Origin: Clostridiaceae bacterium
GTDB lineage: Bacteria; Bacillota; Clostridia; Oscillospirales; Acutalibacteraceae
Assembly: GCA_016292785.1 (NCBI GenBank)
Contig: JAEDFL010000009.1
Location: forward strand, 1-51,810
DNA: 51,810 nt
Direction of reading: 5' to 3'
Shown here: positions 1 to 8,860 of the stretch, piece by piece
Position numbering within the stretch: the stretch's first letter is position 1
How the letters are laid out: each line of letters starts with the position of its first letter
Position numbers and translations under genes: made by a program
The notes under the pieces: model-generated
Told to the model about the DNA's origin: nothing
Databases searched by the model: none
What the model saw: only the letters and a program-made list of their open reading frames with translations

Positions 1-42
1 TGTTGAACTGCACGAAAGCAATGAAAAAGATAAAATAAAACT

Positions 43-75
43 GCACCCGAACGCTTGCCGATAGTGTTCGGGTGC
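43..75. terminator. Strong intergenic hairpin, probable terminator
   Basis: A perfect 10-bp stem (GCACCCGAAC at 43-52, GTTCGGGTGC at 66-75) closes a 13-base loop. On the minus strand it is followed by a T-rich tail; on the plus strand the tail is weaker. It may end a gene that lies left of the window, but no gene is visible next to it here. Confidence 0.6.
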
Positions 76-183
76 TCAATTTGGCAATTCCTCAGTCAAA
101 GTAGATGTTAGGTGTAAGACATGAATACTTTATAGTTTTATCAACCATTAAAAATAAATAAAATTCCTTAATCTTTTATCAAT

Positions 184-224
184 CCCTCAGTCAGCTTCGA
201 TGACCGCTCCCATAAAATGGAGCC
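184..224. repeat. Decayed two-hairpin intergenic repeat element (copy A)
   Basis: A CCTCAGTCA start leads into a short hairpin (GTCA at 190-193 with TGAC at 201-204), then a second one (GCTCC at 206-210 with GGAGC at 219-223). Copy B at 290-334 has the same architecture. I recall similar two-hairpin repeats ending in CTCCC...GGGAG from intergenic regions of Clostridia, but this could not be checked here. Confidence 0.4.
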
Positions 225-289
225 GAAAAGTTTTATAAAAGTTTGAAAACATACGGTCTAAAATCTAACATCTAAAGTCTGTCTTCACA

Positions 290-334
290 CCTCATCCGCC
301 TCGTTCCTCGGCACCTTCTCCTCAAGGGGAAGGC
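290..334. repeat. Decayed two-hairpin intergenic repeat element (copy B)
   Basis: It starts CCTCATCCG, with CCG pairing to CGG at 309-311. It then has an 8-bp stem, CCTTCTCC (314-321) with GGGGAAGG (326-333), around a TCAA loop. Short related words flank the elements: AGATGTTAG at 104-112, CTAACATCT at 265-273 and CTAATGTCT at 391-399, which resemble degraded ends. The rest of 77-404 shows no credible coding frame. Confidence 0.4.
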
Positions 335-404
335 TGAGAAAGTTTCTGCAAATTATAAAGTTTCCTCGTCCGAGGCATAACGTCTAAAACCTAATGTCTG
401 ACAG

Positions 405-443
405 CAAAAAACTGCAAGTCTTCCTTTCGGATGACTTGCAGTT
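405..443 (-). terminator. Terminator of ftsZ / division cluster
   Basis: An 11-bp stem (AACTGCAAGTC at 410-420, GACTTGCAGTT at 433-443) is followed on the minus strand by a run of T (A tract at 405-410). It lies just downstream of the ftsZ stop codon at 466 and closes the cluster. Confidence 0.85.
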
Positions 444-465
444 AATTATTTATATTCGGGACAAA

Positions 466-1632
466 TCAGTTGTTGTCGCCCTTTTTCTTGATGATGTCGT
501 TAAGGATCACATAGAAATCCTCATCGTCAACGCCGCTCTTAGCCTGAGTCTTTGCGCCGTTTACAACGGGAGGCTCAATCGGAGCGTTTGCCGAAGCCGC
601 AGCAGTTGAGCGGATCGGTGCGCCTGCGTTTGAGGTAGCCTTGAAGGTCGGGATTGAGCCGAAATCATCTGACGACTTTGCATCAAAGCCTGTTGCAATA
701 ACGGTAATAACAATCTCATCCTCAAGCTTGGAATCGAATGCAACACCCCAAGTGATGTTTGCGTCCGGATGTGCCTTCTCTGTGATGGATTCGCAAGCGT
801 TCTCGATCTCTTCAAGACCGATATCCGGCGAAGAAGTGATGCTGATGATAACACCCTTTGCACCTGCGATAGAGGTTTCAAGAAGCGGACTTGATGTAGC
901 CATATCCGCAGCCTGAAGGCTCTTGTCCTTACCCTTTGCTGTGCCGACGCCCATGTGAGCGTAGCCTGCGTCTCTCATTACGCTGCAAACATCGGCAAAG
1001 TCGAGGTTGACGAAGCCGGGAACCTTGATAAGCTCGGAGATACTCTTAACACCCTGTGAAAGAACCTCATCGGCAACAAGGAATGCTTCCGAAAGAGTCT
1101 TGCAGCGGTCGCTGAGAAGCTTGAGTCTGTCGTTCGGGATAACGATGAGGCTGTCAACGTGCTCCGAAAGACGGGCAATACCCTGCTCGGCAAGTGTGCT
1201 TCTCTTTTTGCCCTCGAACTTGAAAGGCTTTGTAACAACACCGACGGTAAGAACGCCCATTTCCTTAGCGATCTCGGCGATTACGGGAGCTGCGCCCGTA
1301 CCTGTTCCGCCGCCCATACCTGCGGTGATAAATACCATATCCGTACCCTTGAGGATGGAAGAAATTTCTTCTCTGCTCTCCTCAGCCGCCTTTTCACCGA
1401 CCTCGGGACGTCCGCCGGCACCCTGTCCTCTTGTGGACTTCTCGCCGATCTGAATTCTGTGAGTTGCCTGAGAATTGACAAGAACCTGCTTGTCCGTGTT
1501 AACTACGATAAACTCTGCACCCTGCATACCCTGAGCGATCATGGTGTTGACAGCGTTTCCGCCGCCACCGCCGACGCCTATAACCTTGATCTGAACGGTG
1601 CTCTCGAAATCGTTATCAATTTCAAATGCCAT
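466..1632 (-). CDS. ftsZ: Cell division GTPase FtsZ
   Basis: FtsZ is the tubulin homologue that polymerises into the cytokinetic Z ring. Of 388 residues, the N-terminal GTPase part holds GGGGGNAVN (about 21-29), the tubulin signature GGGTGTG (107-113) and the synergy loop NLDFADV, whose aspartates complete the GTP site of the next subunit. The start is set by GGAGG about 10 bases upstream. A short linker rich in A, P and S follows the globular domain. The last 20 residues end in FYVILNDIIKKK rather than the common (I/L)PxFLR-type peptide that binds FtsA and other anchors. It is the last gene of the cluster, with its own promoter. No ftsA sits between divIB and ftsZ. Identity is certain; the tail is unusual. 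Confidence 0.98.
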   Translation of the reverse strand: MAFEIDNDFESTVQIKVIGVGGGGGNAVNTMIAQGMQGAEFIVVNTDKQVLVNSQATHRIQIGEKSTRGQGAGGRPEVGEKAAEESREEISSILKGTDMVFITAGMGGGTGTGAAPVIAEIAKEMGVLTVGVVTKPFKFEGKKRSTLAEQGIARLSEHVDSLIVIPNDRLKLLSDRCKTLSEAFLVADEVLSQGVKSISELIKVPGFVNLDFADVCSVMRDAGYAHMGVGTAKGKDKSLQAADMATSSPLLETSIAGAKGVIISITSSPDIGLEEIENACESITEKAHPDANITWGVAFDSKLEDEIVITVIATGFDAKSSDDFGSIPTFKATSNAGAPIRSTAAASANAPIEPPVVNGAKTQAKSGVDDEDFYVILNDIIKKKGDNN

Positions 1633-1687
1633 TTAAATAACCTCCGTTTTATAAATCATATTCTACTCCGAGTTTTAAACAATAGTT

Positions 1688-1716
1688 ATGATATCATACT
1701 TTTTTATCAATTTCAA
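1688..1716 (-). promoter_or_regulatory. Sigma-A-type promoter of ftsZ
   Basis: On the minus strand a -35 TTGAAA (1711-1716) and a -10 TATCAT (1688-1693) are separated by 17 bases, about 55 bases before the ftsZ start. It lies in the 127-base gap after divIB, so ftsZ can be transcribed independently of the long cluster transcript. Confidence 0.7.
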
Positions 1717-1759
1717 GACTATAATAACGAAAACAGCCAAAAATATTTGAAAAAATTAC

Positions 1760-2743
1760 TTATTCATCCTCCTGGATATCCTCAGCTGTTGTTTCCTCGC
1801 CGTCAGGCTCGGTTTCCTCCTCGGGAAGCGTTGTCGTTTCGTCCTCCTCGGGTTCATCCGTGCTGTCGGGAGCTGTTGTTTCGGGCTGTGTCGTCACGTC
1901 TTTTTTAGCCGTCGTCGTTTCTTCAAGAGTATCGAGCTTTTCCACATACACCTTTTTAAGTATGGAAAGATTTATTTCGCCGATCTGATTCGGATCGTTT
2001 TCGTCCTCCTCGGCAATTATTTTTTTTGCTTCACGAAGCTTGTATTCAATGTCCTCGCTGTTTCCGAGATAAAGTCTGTACCTGTTATGATACTCTAAAT
2101 AAATATTTTCGGGATCGGAGATATCAATTCCCGTGATATTTCCTATGCCGGAGTTTTTAATCGCCGTACGGATTGTATCGTAAAGAATTGATTCGCCGTC
2201 GTCTGCAAAGCTGATTATTTCGCCCGGATCAGCTTTGATCCTGTTCGTAACCGTCAGCAAGGTCAGACCGTTGTTCTTGGGCTTTTCTTTTACAATTTCA
2301 AGAACCTTGCAGTTCGCATCTGCCAAAGCATAACCCTTTGAGGTTTTGAAAACAAGAGTCGCAGTATCGTCAACGACCGAAAAAGTAATTTTGCCGCTCG
2401 CAGTCTTTTTGATCTCAAGCGAAAGCACATACGGCAGCTTCTGCTCAACCTTTTCTTTCACCCTGTCCCAGTTAGTAGCAACCATATTGTCGCCCACCTC
2501 AACGTTGGCGGCTTCAATTATCTGTTCGGGCTGATAGTGCTTGCCTGCCTTGGCAACCTTGACTTCGCTGACATTAAACAGCACGGTCAGGGAAAGCACG
2601 GCAAAAACAGCCGCAACGACAACTACCGCAACGGTCCCGAAAAGGATCCTGCGGTTGCGTGTCACAATTTTCAGTTTCTTTTCGTAGCGTTCCCTCGCTT
2701 CGGGAGTCATTGACGCTATCTGTCTTGCCGTCAGCTTTTTCAT
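1760..2743 (-). CDS. ftsQ: Cell division protein FtsQ/DivIB
   Basis: A bitopic membrane protein of the divisome that links FtsL and the septal PBP to the ring. Of 327 residues there is a basic cytoplasmic N-terminus (about 1-33), one membrane span (about 34-57), then a POTRA domain starting at LFNVSEVKV and a beta domain ending near residue 265. The last 55 or so residues are a low-complexity acidic and threonine-rich tail (TTT, PEE, DETTT repeats) that extends outside the cell. It overlaps nothing: murA ends 3 bases before its start. Firmicutes members are called DivIB. Position, topology and POTRA agree, so the family call is strong despite the low conservation typical of the family. Confidence 0.9.
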   Translation of the reverse strand: MKKLTARQIASMTPEARERYEKKLKIVTRNRRILFGTVAVVVVAAVFAVLSLTVLFNVSEVKVAKAGKHYQPEQIIEAANVEVGDNMVATNWDRVKEKVEQKLPYVLSLEIKKTASGKITFSVVDDTATLVFKTSKGYALADANCKVLEIVKEKPKNNGLTLLTVTNRIKADPGEIISFADDGESILYDTIRTAIKNSGIGNITGIDISDPENIYLEYHNRYRLYLGNSEDIEYKLREAKKIIAEEDENDPNQIGEINLSILKKVYVEKLDTLEETTTAKKDVTTQPETTAPDSTDEPEEDETTTLPEEETEPDGEETTAEDIQEDE

Positions 2744-2745
2744 TT

Positions 2746-3999
2746 TCAGTCAATCCTTTTTATTTTGGCTCCTATATAGTTAAGATTTTTCTCAAAAAAT
2801 TCGTATCCTCTGTCGATAAAATGAATATTGTCAACCGTTGTGCATCCCTGTGCGCAGAGACCGGCAACCGTCAATGCCGCTCCTGCTCTGAGGTCATGGG
2901 CGCAAACCGCCGCACCCTGAAGTCTGTCGACACCGTTGACAACTGCTATCTTGTCATGCACGCTTATGTCCGCTCCCATTCGGTTCAGCTCAGCGGCGTG
3001 GCGGAAACGGTTTTCAAAAATGTTTTCACAGATGACTGTCGTACCGACCGCCGTGCTTGCCATAGTCATAATCAACGACTGGCAGTCCGTCGGAAATCCG
3101 GGATAGGGCATCGTTCTGATCGTACCCATTGAATTGAGCCGATCGGGTGCCGTTATCCTCAGCCTGTTTGACGAGGTGACGATCTTGCATCCGCAGGTCT
3201 CAAAGCACTGTAAAACAGGAGCAATATGGTTTGGCGCAACCTCCTCCAACAGCAAATCCGAGCCTGTCACAGCCGCCGCCGTCATAAATGTGCAGGCGGC
3301 AATCCTGTCGGGCATAACGGTATACTGCGTCGGATAGAGCCGTTCGACGCCCTCAATATAAACGGTGCTTTCACCTGCTCCGCTTATCCTTGCGCCGCAG
3401 GAATTGAGAAACATCGCAAGATCGACGATCTCGGGTTCTCTTGCGGCATTTATTATTGTGGTTACACCCGAACACCTCAGTGAAGCAAGAATTATGTTTT
3501 CCGTTGCTCCGACGCTCGGAAAAGAAAGCGTTATTTTTGCGCCCTTGGTCTTAGCGCATTTACAGCAAATGCGTCCGTATTCCTCGGTGAGGCTTACTCC
3601 GAGCTTTTCCATCGCAAAAAAATGAAGGTCGATCGGTCTCATACCGATGTCACAGCCGCCGGGAGCGCAGATATGAGCCTCACCCGTGCGTGTGAGCAAT
3701 GCGCCGAGAAAGACGATTGACGAACGCATTTCTCTCATCAGTTCATCGGGAATATCATTCATAATCATTCGGCCGCTGTCAACGGAGACCGAGCCTCCGC
3801 TTCGGTGAACCTCACAGCCGAGAGCTTTCAGAATTTCCAATGTCGAGTTTATATCCGTAAGCGACGGACAGTTATGTATCACGCAAGGTCTGCCGACCGC
3901 AACGGTTGCGGCAAGTATCGGAAGTGCGCTGTTCTTAGCACCCTGCACCCTCAGTCTGCCGCCGAGCTTTCTTCCACCCTCGATTATGAAGCGTCCCAT
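2746..3999 (-). CDS. murA: UDP-N-acetylglucosamine 1-carboxyvinyltransferase MurA
   Basis: Transfers enolpyruvate from PEP to UDP-GlcNAc, the first committed step of peptidoglycan synthesis; cytoplasmic. The 417-residue product has the family's usual length and EPT fold. Visible residues include the QGAKNSAL motif (Lys22) and the catalytic cysteine loop APGGCDIGMRPID (Cys116), the cysteine attacked by fosfomycin in this family. I chose the ATG at 3999, which is preceded by AAAGGG, over an upstream TTG at 4026. It lies between murG and divIB, a position held by murB in Bacillus. Whether a second MurA paralogue exists elsewhere cannot be seen. Confidence 0.96.
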   Translation of the reverse strand: MGRFIIEGGRKLGGRLRVQGAKNSALPILAATVAVGRPCVIHNCPSLTDINSTLEILKALGCEVHRSGGSVSVDSGRMIMNDIPDELMREMRSSIVFLGALLTRTGEAHICAPGGCDIGMRPIDLHFFAMEKLGVSLTEEYGRICCKCAKTKGAKITLSFPSVGATENIILASLRCSGVTTIINAAREPEIVDLAMFLNSCGARISGAGESTVYIEGVERLYPTQYTVMPDRIAACTFMTAAAVTGSDLLLEEVAPNHIAPVLQCFETCGCKIVTSSNRLRITAPDRLNSMGTIRTMPYPGFPTDCQSLIMTMASTAVGTTVICENIFENRFRHAAELNRMGADISVHDKIAVVNGVDRLQGAAVCAHDLRAGAALTVAGLCAQGCTTVDNIHFIDRGYEFFEKNLNYIGAKIKRID

Positions 4000-4065
4000 A
4001 CACCGCACCCTTTCGGAAAATATCAATCTGTTCTCAGTTTATGATAGATCCCGAAAAGTGTTAAT

Positions 4066-5187
4066 TCAAACAATTTTACAGATACAGTCCGTTATACGCT
4101 CCGAGGCGTCGAGAATAGCCATTTTCTTTGCGTTTTTGCCCATTTCGGCAAGTCTCTGCGGATCGGACAGAAGCTGTTCAACCTCGTTGAGAAGTCTTTC
4201 TCCGGTAAAATCTTTTTCTTCAATAAGTATTGCGGCGTTTCTGTCCGCCATCGTTTTTGCATTGTAATACTGATGATTTTCCGCCGCATACGGGTAAGGC
4301 ACCAGTATTGACGGCTTGCCGAGCGCCTGTATCTCCGAAAGGGAGCTTGCTCCCGCACGGCAAACCACAAGATCGGCCGCCGCAAGACAGCGATCCATAT
4401 CGTTAATATATTCTCTGAGCATTACCTGCGGATTTGAGGCAAGGTCAACGTCTTTTCCGATTTCTTCAATCAGCGACGCTCCTGCCTTACCCGTTGCGTG
4501 CAGATAATAGCAATCCTTCTTATCATATCTGTTGGTTATAAGATATTTCACAGCCTCGTTGATCGCTTTTGCACCGAGACTTCCGCCCATTGAAAGAATA
4601 AGCGGTCTTGAGTCGAGCTTCATTTCGGCTCTTGCAAACTCTTTGTTTGCGTTTATTATTTCGCCCCTGATAGGTAAACCCGTTACAACGCACGGATTTT
4701 TCGGTTTCAGGAGTTTTTCGGCTTCTTTTGATGTAAGCATAACGCAGTCAACCTTTTTTGCAAGGCTCTTGTTTGTAACTCCCGGGAATGCGTTCTGCTC
4801 ATGTACGGCTGTCGGTATGCCCATTCTTGCCGAAACGCTCAGAACGGGGCCGCTGACATATCCGCCGAAGCCGATAACAACGTCGGGTTTAAACTCCTTA
4901 ATTATCTTCTTTGCCTGTCCCTCCGACCTTATCAGCTTTTTTACCGTTCCGATATTGTGCTTCAATCCGCTGAAACTCATTTCACGGCTGAAGCCCTGAA
5001 TTTCTATCGTTTTGAAATCAAAGCCTGCGGCAGGCACAAGCTGAGCCTCCATTCTGTCAGCCGTGCCGACAAAGAGGATAATTGACTTAGGATATTTCTC
5101 TCTTATGTAGCCTGCAACGGCAAGAGCCGGATTGATGTGTCCGCCGGTTCCTCCTGTTGCAAAAAGTATTTTTTTACCGTTAAGCAT
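4066..5187 (-). CDS. murG: Lipid II synthase MurG (GlcNAc transferase)
   Basis: Adds GlcNAc from UDP-GlcNAc to lipid I on the inner membrane face, making lipid II. The GT28 protein of 373 residues has N-terminal GGTGGHINPALA, the acceptor-side HEQNAFPG, GGSLGAKAIN in the second domain, and the donor-binding stretch CRAGASSLSEIQALGKP followed by AENHQ. The ATG at 5187 with GAGGG upstream is preferred to an upstream in-frame start at 5232, because only the former gives the normal MxxKKILFATGG beginning. It overlaps the end of ftsW by 8 bases, indicating tight co-transcription. Confidence 0.97.
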   Translation of the reverse strand: MLNGKKILFATGGTGGHINPALAVAGYIREKYPKSIILFVGTADRMEAQLVPAAGFDFKTIEIQGFSREMSFSGLKHNIGTVKKLIRSEGQAKKIIKEFKPDVVIGFGGYVSGPVLSVSARMGIPTAVHEQNAFPGVTNKSLAKKVDCVMLTSKEAEKLLKPKNPCVVTGLPIRGEIINANKEFARAEMKLDSRPLILSMGGSLGAKAINEAVKYLITNRYDKKDCYYLHATGKAGASLIEEIGKDVDLASNPQVMLREYINDMDRCLAAADLVVCRAGASSLSEIQALGKPSILVPYPYAAENHQYYNAKTMADRNAAILIEEKDFTGERLLNEVEQLLSDPQRLAEMGKNAKKMAILDASERITDCICKIV

Positions 5188-6421
5188 TCTTTTCCGCCCT
5201 CTTTTTTCTTTCGCCCGATCTTGATACCGCAAGCACCATTCCCATCTCTACAAGCTGCATGACGAGAGCCGTGCCGCCGTAGCTGAAAAACGGGAGTGAA
5301 ATACCGGTATTCGGCATCAGATCGGTAACGACTAAGATATTGAGAATTGTCTGCAAGCCGACCTGAAGCGATATTCCGAGAACAAGCAGACGTTCAAACA
5401 TACTCTTTGCCTTAGTTGCGATAACAAATCCTTCGAAAACAAGTGCGGCAAAAACCAGAACGATAAGCACACTGCGGAAGAAGCCAAGCTCCTCACCGAC
5501 GATAGCAAATATGAAATCGTTCTGAGGCTCGGGCATATAGAGGTACTTCTGCCTTGAATTGCCGAGACCGAGACCGAAAAATCCTCCCGAGCCGAGGGCA
5601 AACAAAGACTGATTTGTCTGCCAGCGAGAATCAACATCATCGTAATCCTTATGAATAAATGAATCTATTCTGTCCGCCTGATACGGATCAAGGAGCTGAT
5701 CCCTGAATATCACCACAACTGCAATCAGCAAAATACCCACGGTAAAGCCCAGTATAAACCAGCGTCTGTCAACTCCGCCGAGGAAAAGCATTCCGATTCC
5801 GATGAGCATAATAAGTATCGTACAGGAAAGATGCTTTTCAAGGTATATCAGCACGCACAGAAATCCGAGCAAGCCGAAAAGAGCAAGCGAAACCCACCAT
5901 TTGGTTTCTATCTGATGTCTGTATTTTTCCAAAAGCCACGCAAAGAACATTATTATTCCGAGCTTTGCAACATCTGATGGCTGGAACACAATACCGAGCT
6001 TCAGCCAGCGTTTGAAATCCTCCTTGCCGTCCAGCCTGTATGGGTGAATTAGCACCAGAACAAGCAGAACGAGCGACACAGCGAAGATGACAGGCGTCAT
6101 TTTTTTCATAAGCTCAGGATTGATTCTTGAAATAATGAACATCAGCGCAACGCCGACAAGGGCGAAGCCGAGCTGACGCTTGATATAATAGGTTGCGTCA
6201 TATTTTGTTGCAGGATCATACTTAGCACTGATATAGCTTGCGGAAAACATCATCACCAGTCCTATGGTCAAAAGCATCAGTACAAGCACCATATAAACGA
6301 TATCAAATCCGCCGCCGATGAATACATCCAGACCGAACAGTCTGAATTTGTTTTTCGGTTCCTTAGAAGACGATGCAGATGAATTTTTCTCTGCCGTCTT
6401 TCTGAGCTGTTCGGATGACAT
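5180..6421 (-). CDS. ftsW: SEDS peptidoglycan glycosyltransferase FtsW (SpoVE type)
   Basis: Polymerises lipid II at the septum together with a class B PBP. Of 413 residues, a soluble N-terminal tail of about 40 residues (S/K/E rich) precedes roughly ten membrane spans. SEDS hallmarks are visible: the RRWFILGF region, the long loop with QADRIDSFIHKDYDDVDSRWQ then NQSLFALGSGGFFGLGLG, FIFAIVGEELGFF, and the C-terminal PNTGISLPFFSYGG. The start has GGGGGAGA upstream. It directly follows mraY, with no murD between them, unlike the usual Firmicutes order. Confidence 0.95.
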   Translation of the reverse strand: MSSEQLRKTAEKNSSASSSKEPKNKFRLFGLDVFIGGGFDIVYMVLVLMLLTIGLVMMFSASYISAKYDPATKYDATYYIKRQLGFALVGVALMFIISRINPELMKKMTPVIFAVSLVLLVLVLIHPYRLDGKEDFKRWLKLGIVFQPSDVAKLGIIMFFAWLLEKYRHQIETKWWVSLALFGLLGFLCVLIYLEKHLSCTILIMLIGIGMLFLGGVDRRWFILGFTVGILLIAVVVIFRDQLLDPYQADRIDSFIHKDYDDVDSRWQTNQSLFALGSGGFFGLGLGNSRQKYLYMPEPQNDFIFAIVGEELGFFRSVLIVLVFAALVFEGFVIATKAKSMFERLLVLGISLQVGLQTILNILVVTDLMPNTGISLPFFSYGGTALVMQLVEMGMVLAVSRSGERKKRAEKNA

Positions 6422-6446
6422 TCTCCGTCTCCCCCTCTATAATATG

Positions 6447-7478
6447 TTATCTTGAAAAACCGCCGTAATACATCACTATTATACCGATTATTCCGCCGAT
6501 GAGATTGACCGTGCAGAAAACCGAGTCAATCTTCTTTTCGCTCCAGCCGCCCATCTCAAAATGATGATGAATCGGAGCCATTCTGAAAATTCGTTTGCCG
6601 TGGGTGAGCTTGAAATACCCGATCTGAATAACATCGGACATTCCCTCGATGAAATATATAATACCTGTAAGAATCAAAATAATCGGGCAGTCAAAGGCGT
6701 ACGCTATTGCAACCACCATACCGCCGAGGAACATTGAGCCTGTGTCGCCCATAAAGACCTTTGCGGGATATCTGTTCCATACAAAGAAGCCTGCGCAGCC
6801 GCCGAGCAGAGCCGCCGAAAGCACACCGATTCCGAGGCACTTATGAACAAGAGCCATTACAATGAAGCTTATCGCCGCAGTTGCCGTAACCGAGGAGCAA
6901 AGTCCGTCGATTCCGTCGGTAAAGTTGACGGCATTTATCGCACCGTAAAGCACGCACACGCCGAGAATCCAGAACCACACGCCGAGCGAAACCTTGCCGA
7001 CAAAAGGAATAAACATATACGGATCCTTATCCATCGCAAGGAAAAGACTGGTGAGGTAAGCGGCGCAGATAACAAGCTGAGCGATAGTTTTTTGAATTAT
7101 CGAAAGTCCGAGATTTCGTTTTTTTACGACCTTTATGTAGTCGTCGGCAAAACCGACAAGTCCGAACATAAGAGCCATAATAATGCCTGCCCAGAGCTTA
7201 GTTTTCTCGTCATCATGTATTCCGAGACCGTTGCCCGTGAGCGAATTGATGATAAGCACAACCGCCGCCGAACAGAAAATTCCGATGATGAACATTATTC
7301 CGCCCATTGTCGGTGTACCCTGCTTTTTCTTGTGCCACTTAGGGCCGATATCGAGTATTGTCTGACCGAACTTGAGCTTGTGAAGCCACGGAATAATTCC
7401 GTAACCGAGCAACGCCGTTATTCCGAACGCTCCGAGAGCGCTGAGTACAATAGCCAAAATGCCGTTCATTTGATCCAC
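6447..7478 (-). CDS. mraY: Phospho-MurNAc-pentapeptide transferase MraY
   Basis: Integral membrane enzyme that moves phospho-MurNAc-pentapeptide from UDP to undecaprenyl phosphate, making lipid I. The 343-residue sequence has about ten membrane spans and the family motifs KxGTPTMGG near the N-terminus, the aspartate pair in FADDYIK, NFTDGIDGL, and APIHHHFEMGGWSE in the last cytoplasmic loop. The start is either the GTG at 7478 (AAAGG upstream) or the ATG at 7469, three codons later; both have plausible ribosome sites. It is co-transcribed between murF and ftsW. Confidence 0.96.
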   Translation of the reverse strand: MDQMNGILAIVLSALGAFGITALLGYGIIPWLHKLKFGQTILDIGPKWHKKKQGTPTMGGIMFIIGIFCSAAVVLIINSLTGNGLGIHDDEKTKLWAGIIMALMFGLVGFADDYIKVVKKRNLGLSIIQKTIAQLVICAAYLTSLFLAMDKDPYMFIPFVGKVSLGVWFWILGVCVLYGAINAVNFTDGIDGLCSSVTATAAISFIVMALVHKCLGIGVLSAALLGGCAGFFVWNRYPAKVFMGDTGSMFLGGMVVAIAYAFDCPIILILTGIIYFIEGMSDVIQIGYFKLTHGKRIFRMAPIHHHFEMGGWSEKKIDSVFCTVNLIGGIIGIIVMYYGGFSR

Positions 7479-7501
7479 CTGTTTCCTTTCAACCCCAAAA
7501 A

Positions 7502-8860
7502 TTATTTATTCATTCTGCCGTAAAGGTCGTTGATAACGTCCTCAAGAGCCATACCGCGGCTCGCCTTAAAGAGGACGGCGTCGCCCTGCTTGAGCGTTTC
7601 AAAGAGCTTGTCGGCAAGAGCCTTTTTATCAGTAAAGGCATACACCTCGGGAACACCGCATTCTCTCGCCTTTTCTGCGGCGGCAAGCGATCTTTCGCCG
7701 TAGGTCATAAACACGTCGACCTTTGCCTTTGCCGCAAGCAGACCTGCGTTTCTGTGCGATTCCTCGCTTATCGTTCCCAGCTCAAGCATATCTCCGAGCA
7801 CGGCGATCTTTCTTTCTGCCTTCAGCTCAGAAAGCATTTTAAGTGCCGCTCTCTGTGAATCGGGACTTGCGTTGTAGCAGTCCTCGATAAACCTGATGCC
7901 GTTAACGGTTTTCATCCTCTGTCTCATTCCTGACGGAGTATATTTTGCCAAGCCTCTGACGGCCTCCTCCGGAGTAACTCCGAGCTGCATACCCGTTCCG
8001 AAGGCGGCAAGCGCATTGTAAACATTGTGTCTGCCGATTGTCGGAATTACGGCATGCTGAGTTTCATCGCCGTAAACTATATCAAACTCTGTTTTATCAT
8101 CATTCTGTTCAATATTTACAGCCCTGTAATCACAGTTCTTATCGTCAATTCCGTAGTAAAAGACAGGATGATTCTCAATTACTGCACCTGCAAGGTACGG
8201 ATCGTCGCCGTTGAGCAGGATCGGACAGTTTTCACGAAGTCCGTCAAGTATCTCCAGCTTCGCCTTGAGTATATTCTCCCTCGAGCCGAGGTTTTCCATA
8301 TGAGAAACGCCGATATTACTTATAATGGCTGCGGTCGGCTCTGCGATCAGGGAAAGCTCGGATATCTCTCCCCTGCTGCTCATTCCCATTTCGATAACAG
8401 CCGCTTCCGTGTCCTCGTCAAGTCTCATCAAGGTGCGGGGCAGACCGATGTTATTGTTGAGATTGCCCTCCGTCTTGAGCGCATTGAACTTTTCGTTGAG
8501 AACGCACCAGGTCATTTCCTTTGTAGTGGTCTTTCCGACGCTTCCCGTCAGTCCGACAACAGGGATATCAAATGTATTTCTGAACCAATGGGCAAGTCTC
8601 ATAAGAGCTTTGTGCGTATCCTCAACCCTGATGAACACGCCCTCGGCGTCAACATCATGATTTATCATTGCCGCAGAAGCTCCGTTTGCCAATGCCGAAG
8701 CTGTAAACGTGTGTCCGTCAAAGTTTTCGCCCTTAATTGCAACATAAAGACAACCCGGCTTGCAGAGTCTTGAATCAATGCAGATCTCCGATATCTCGGC
8801 GTCCTTGTTGTAAGTTCCGCCGACAGCGTCGGCGATTTGTTTTACGGTTAGCTTTTTCAT
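7502..8860 (-). CDS. murF: UDP-MurNAc-tripeptide:D-Ala-D-Ala ligase MurF
   Basis: ATP-dependent ligase that adds D-alanyl-D-alanine to UDP-MurNAc-tripeptide; cytoplasmic. Its 452 residues show the three-domain Mur ligase layout: an N-terminal domain with IDSRLCKPG, the P-loop GLTGSVGKTTTKEM near residue 110, NNIGLPRTL and EMGMSSRGEI in the centre, and DCYNASPDSQRAAL plus GDMLELG in the C-terminal part. Its start codon overlaps the end of murE by four bases (ATGA), so the two are probably translationally coupled. Confidence 0.96.
   Translation of the reverse strand: MKKLTVKQIADAVGGTYNKDAEISEICIDSRLCKPGCLYVAIKGENFDGHTFTASALANGASAAMINHDVDAEGVFIRVEDTHKALMRLAHWFRNTFDIPVVGLTGSVGKTTTKEMTWCVLNEKFNALKTEGNLNNNIGLPRTLMRLDEDTEAAVIEMGMSSRGEISELSLIAEPTAAIISNIGVSHMENLGSRENILKAKLEILDGLRENCPILLNGDDPYLAGAVIENHPVFYYGIDDKNCDYRAVNIEQNDDKTEFDIVYGDETQHAVIPTIGRHNVYNALAAFGTGMQLGVTPEEAVRGLAKYTPSGMRQRMKTVNGIRFIEDCYNASPDSQRAALKMLSELKAERKIAVLGDMLELGTISEESHRNAGLLAAKAKVDVFMTYGERSLAAAEKARECGVPEVYAFTDKKALADKLFETLKQGDAVLFKASRGMALEDVINDLYGRMNK

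Noticed and set aside
630..660. SIPTF segment of FtsZ as a displaced docking peptide
   Set aside because: It directly follows the globular domain, lacks the basic residue after PTF, and is not at the C-terminus.
1159..1908. 249-codon plus-strand open frame across ftsZ
   Set aside because: It is antisense to ftsZ with no family similarity and no ribosome site; the opposite strand has clear FtsZ motifs.
8027..8773. 248-codon plus-strand open frame inside murF
   Set aside because: Shadow of murF; the protein is low in credible motifs and has no promoter or ribosome site.
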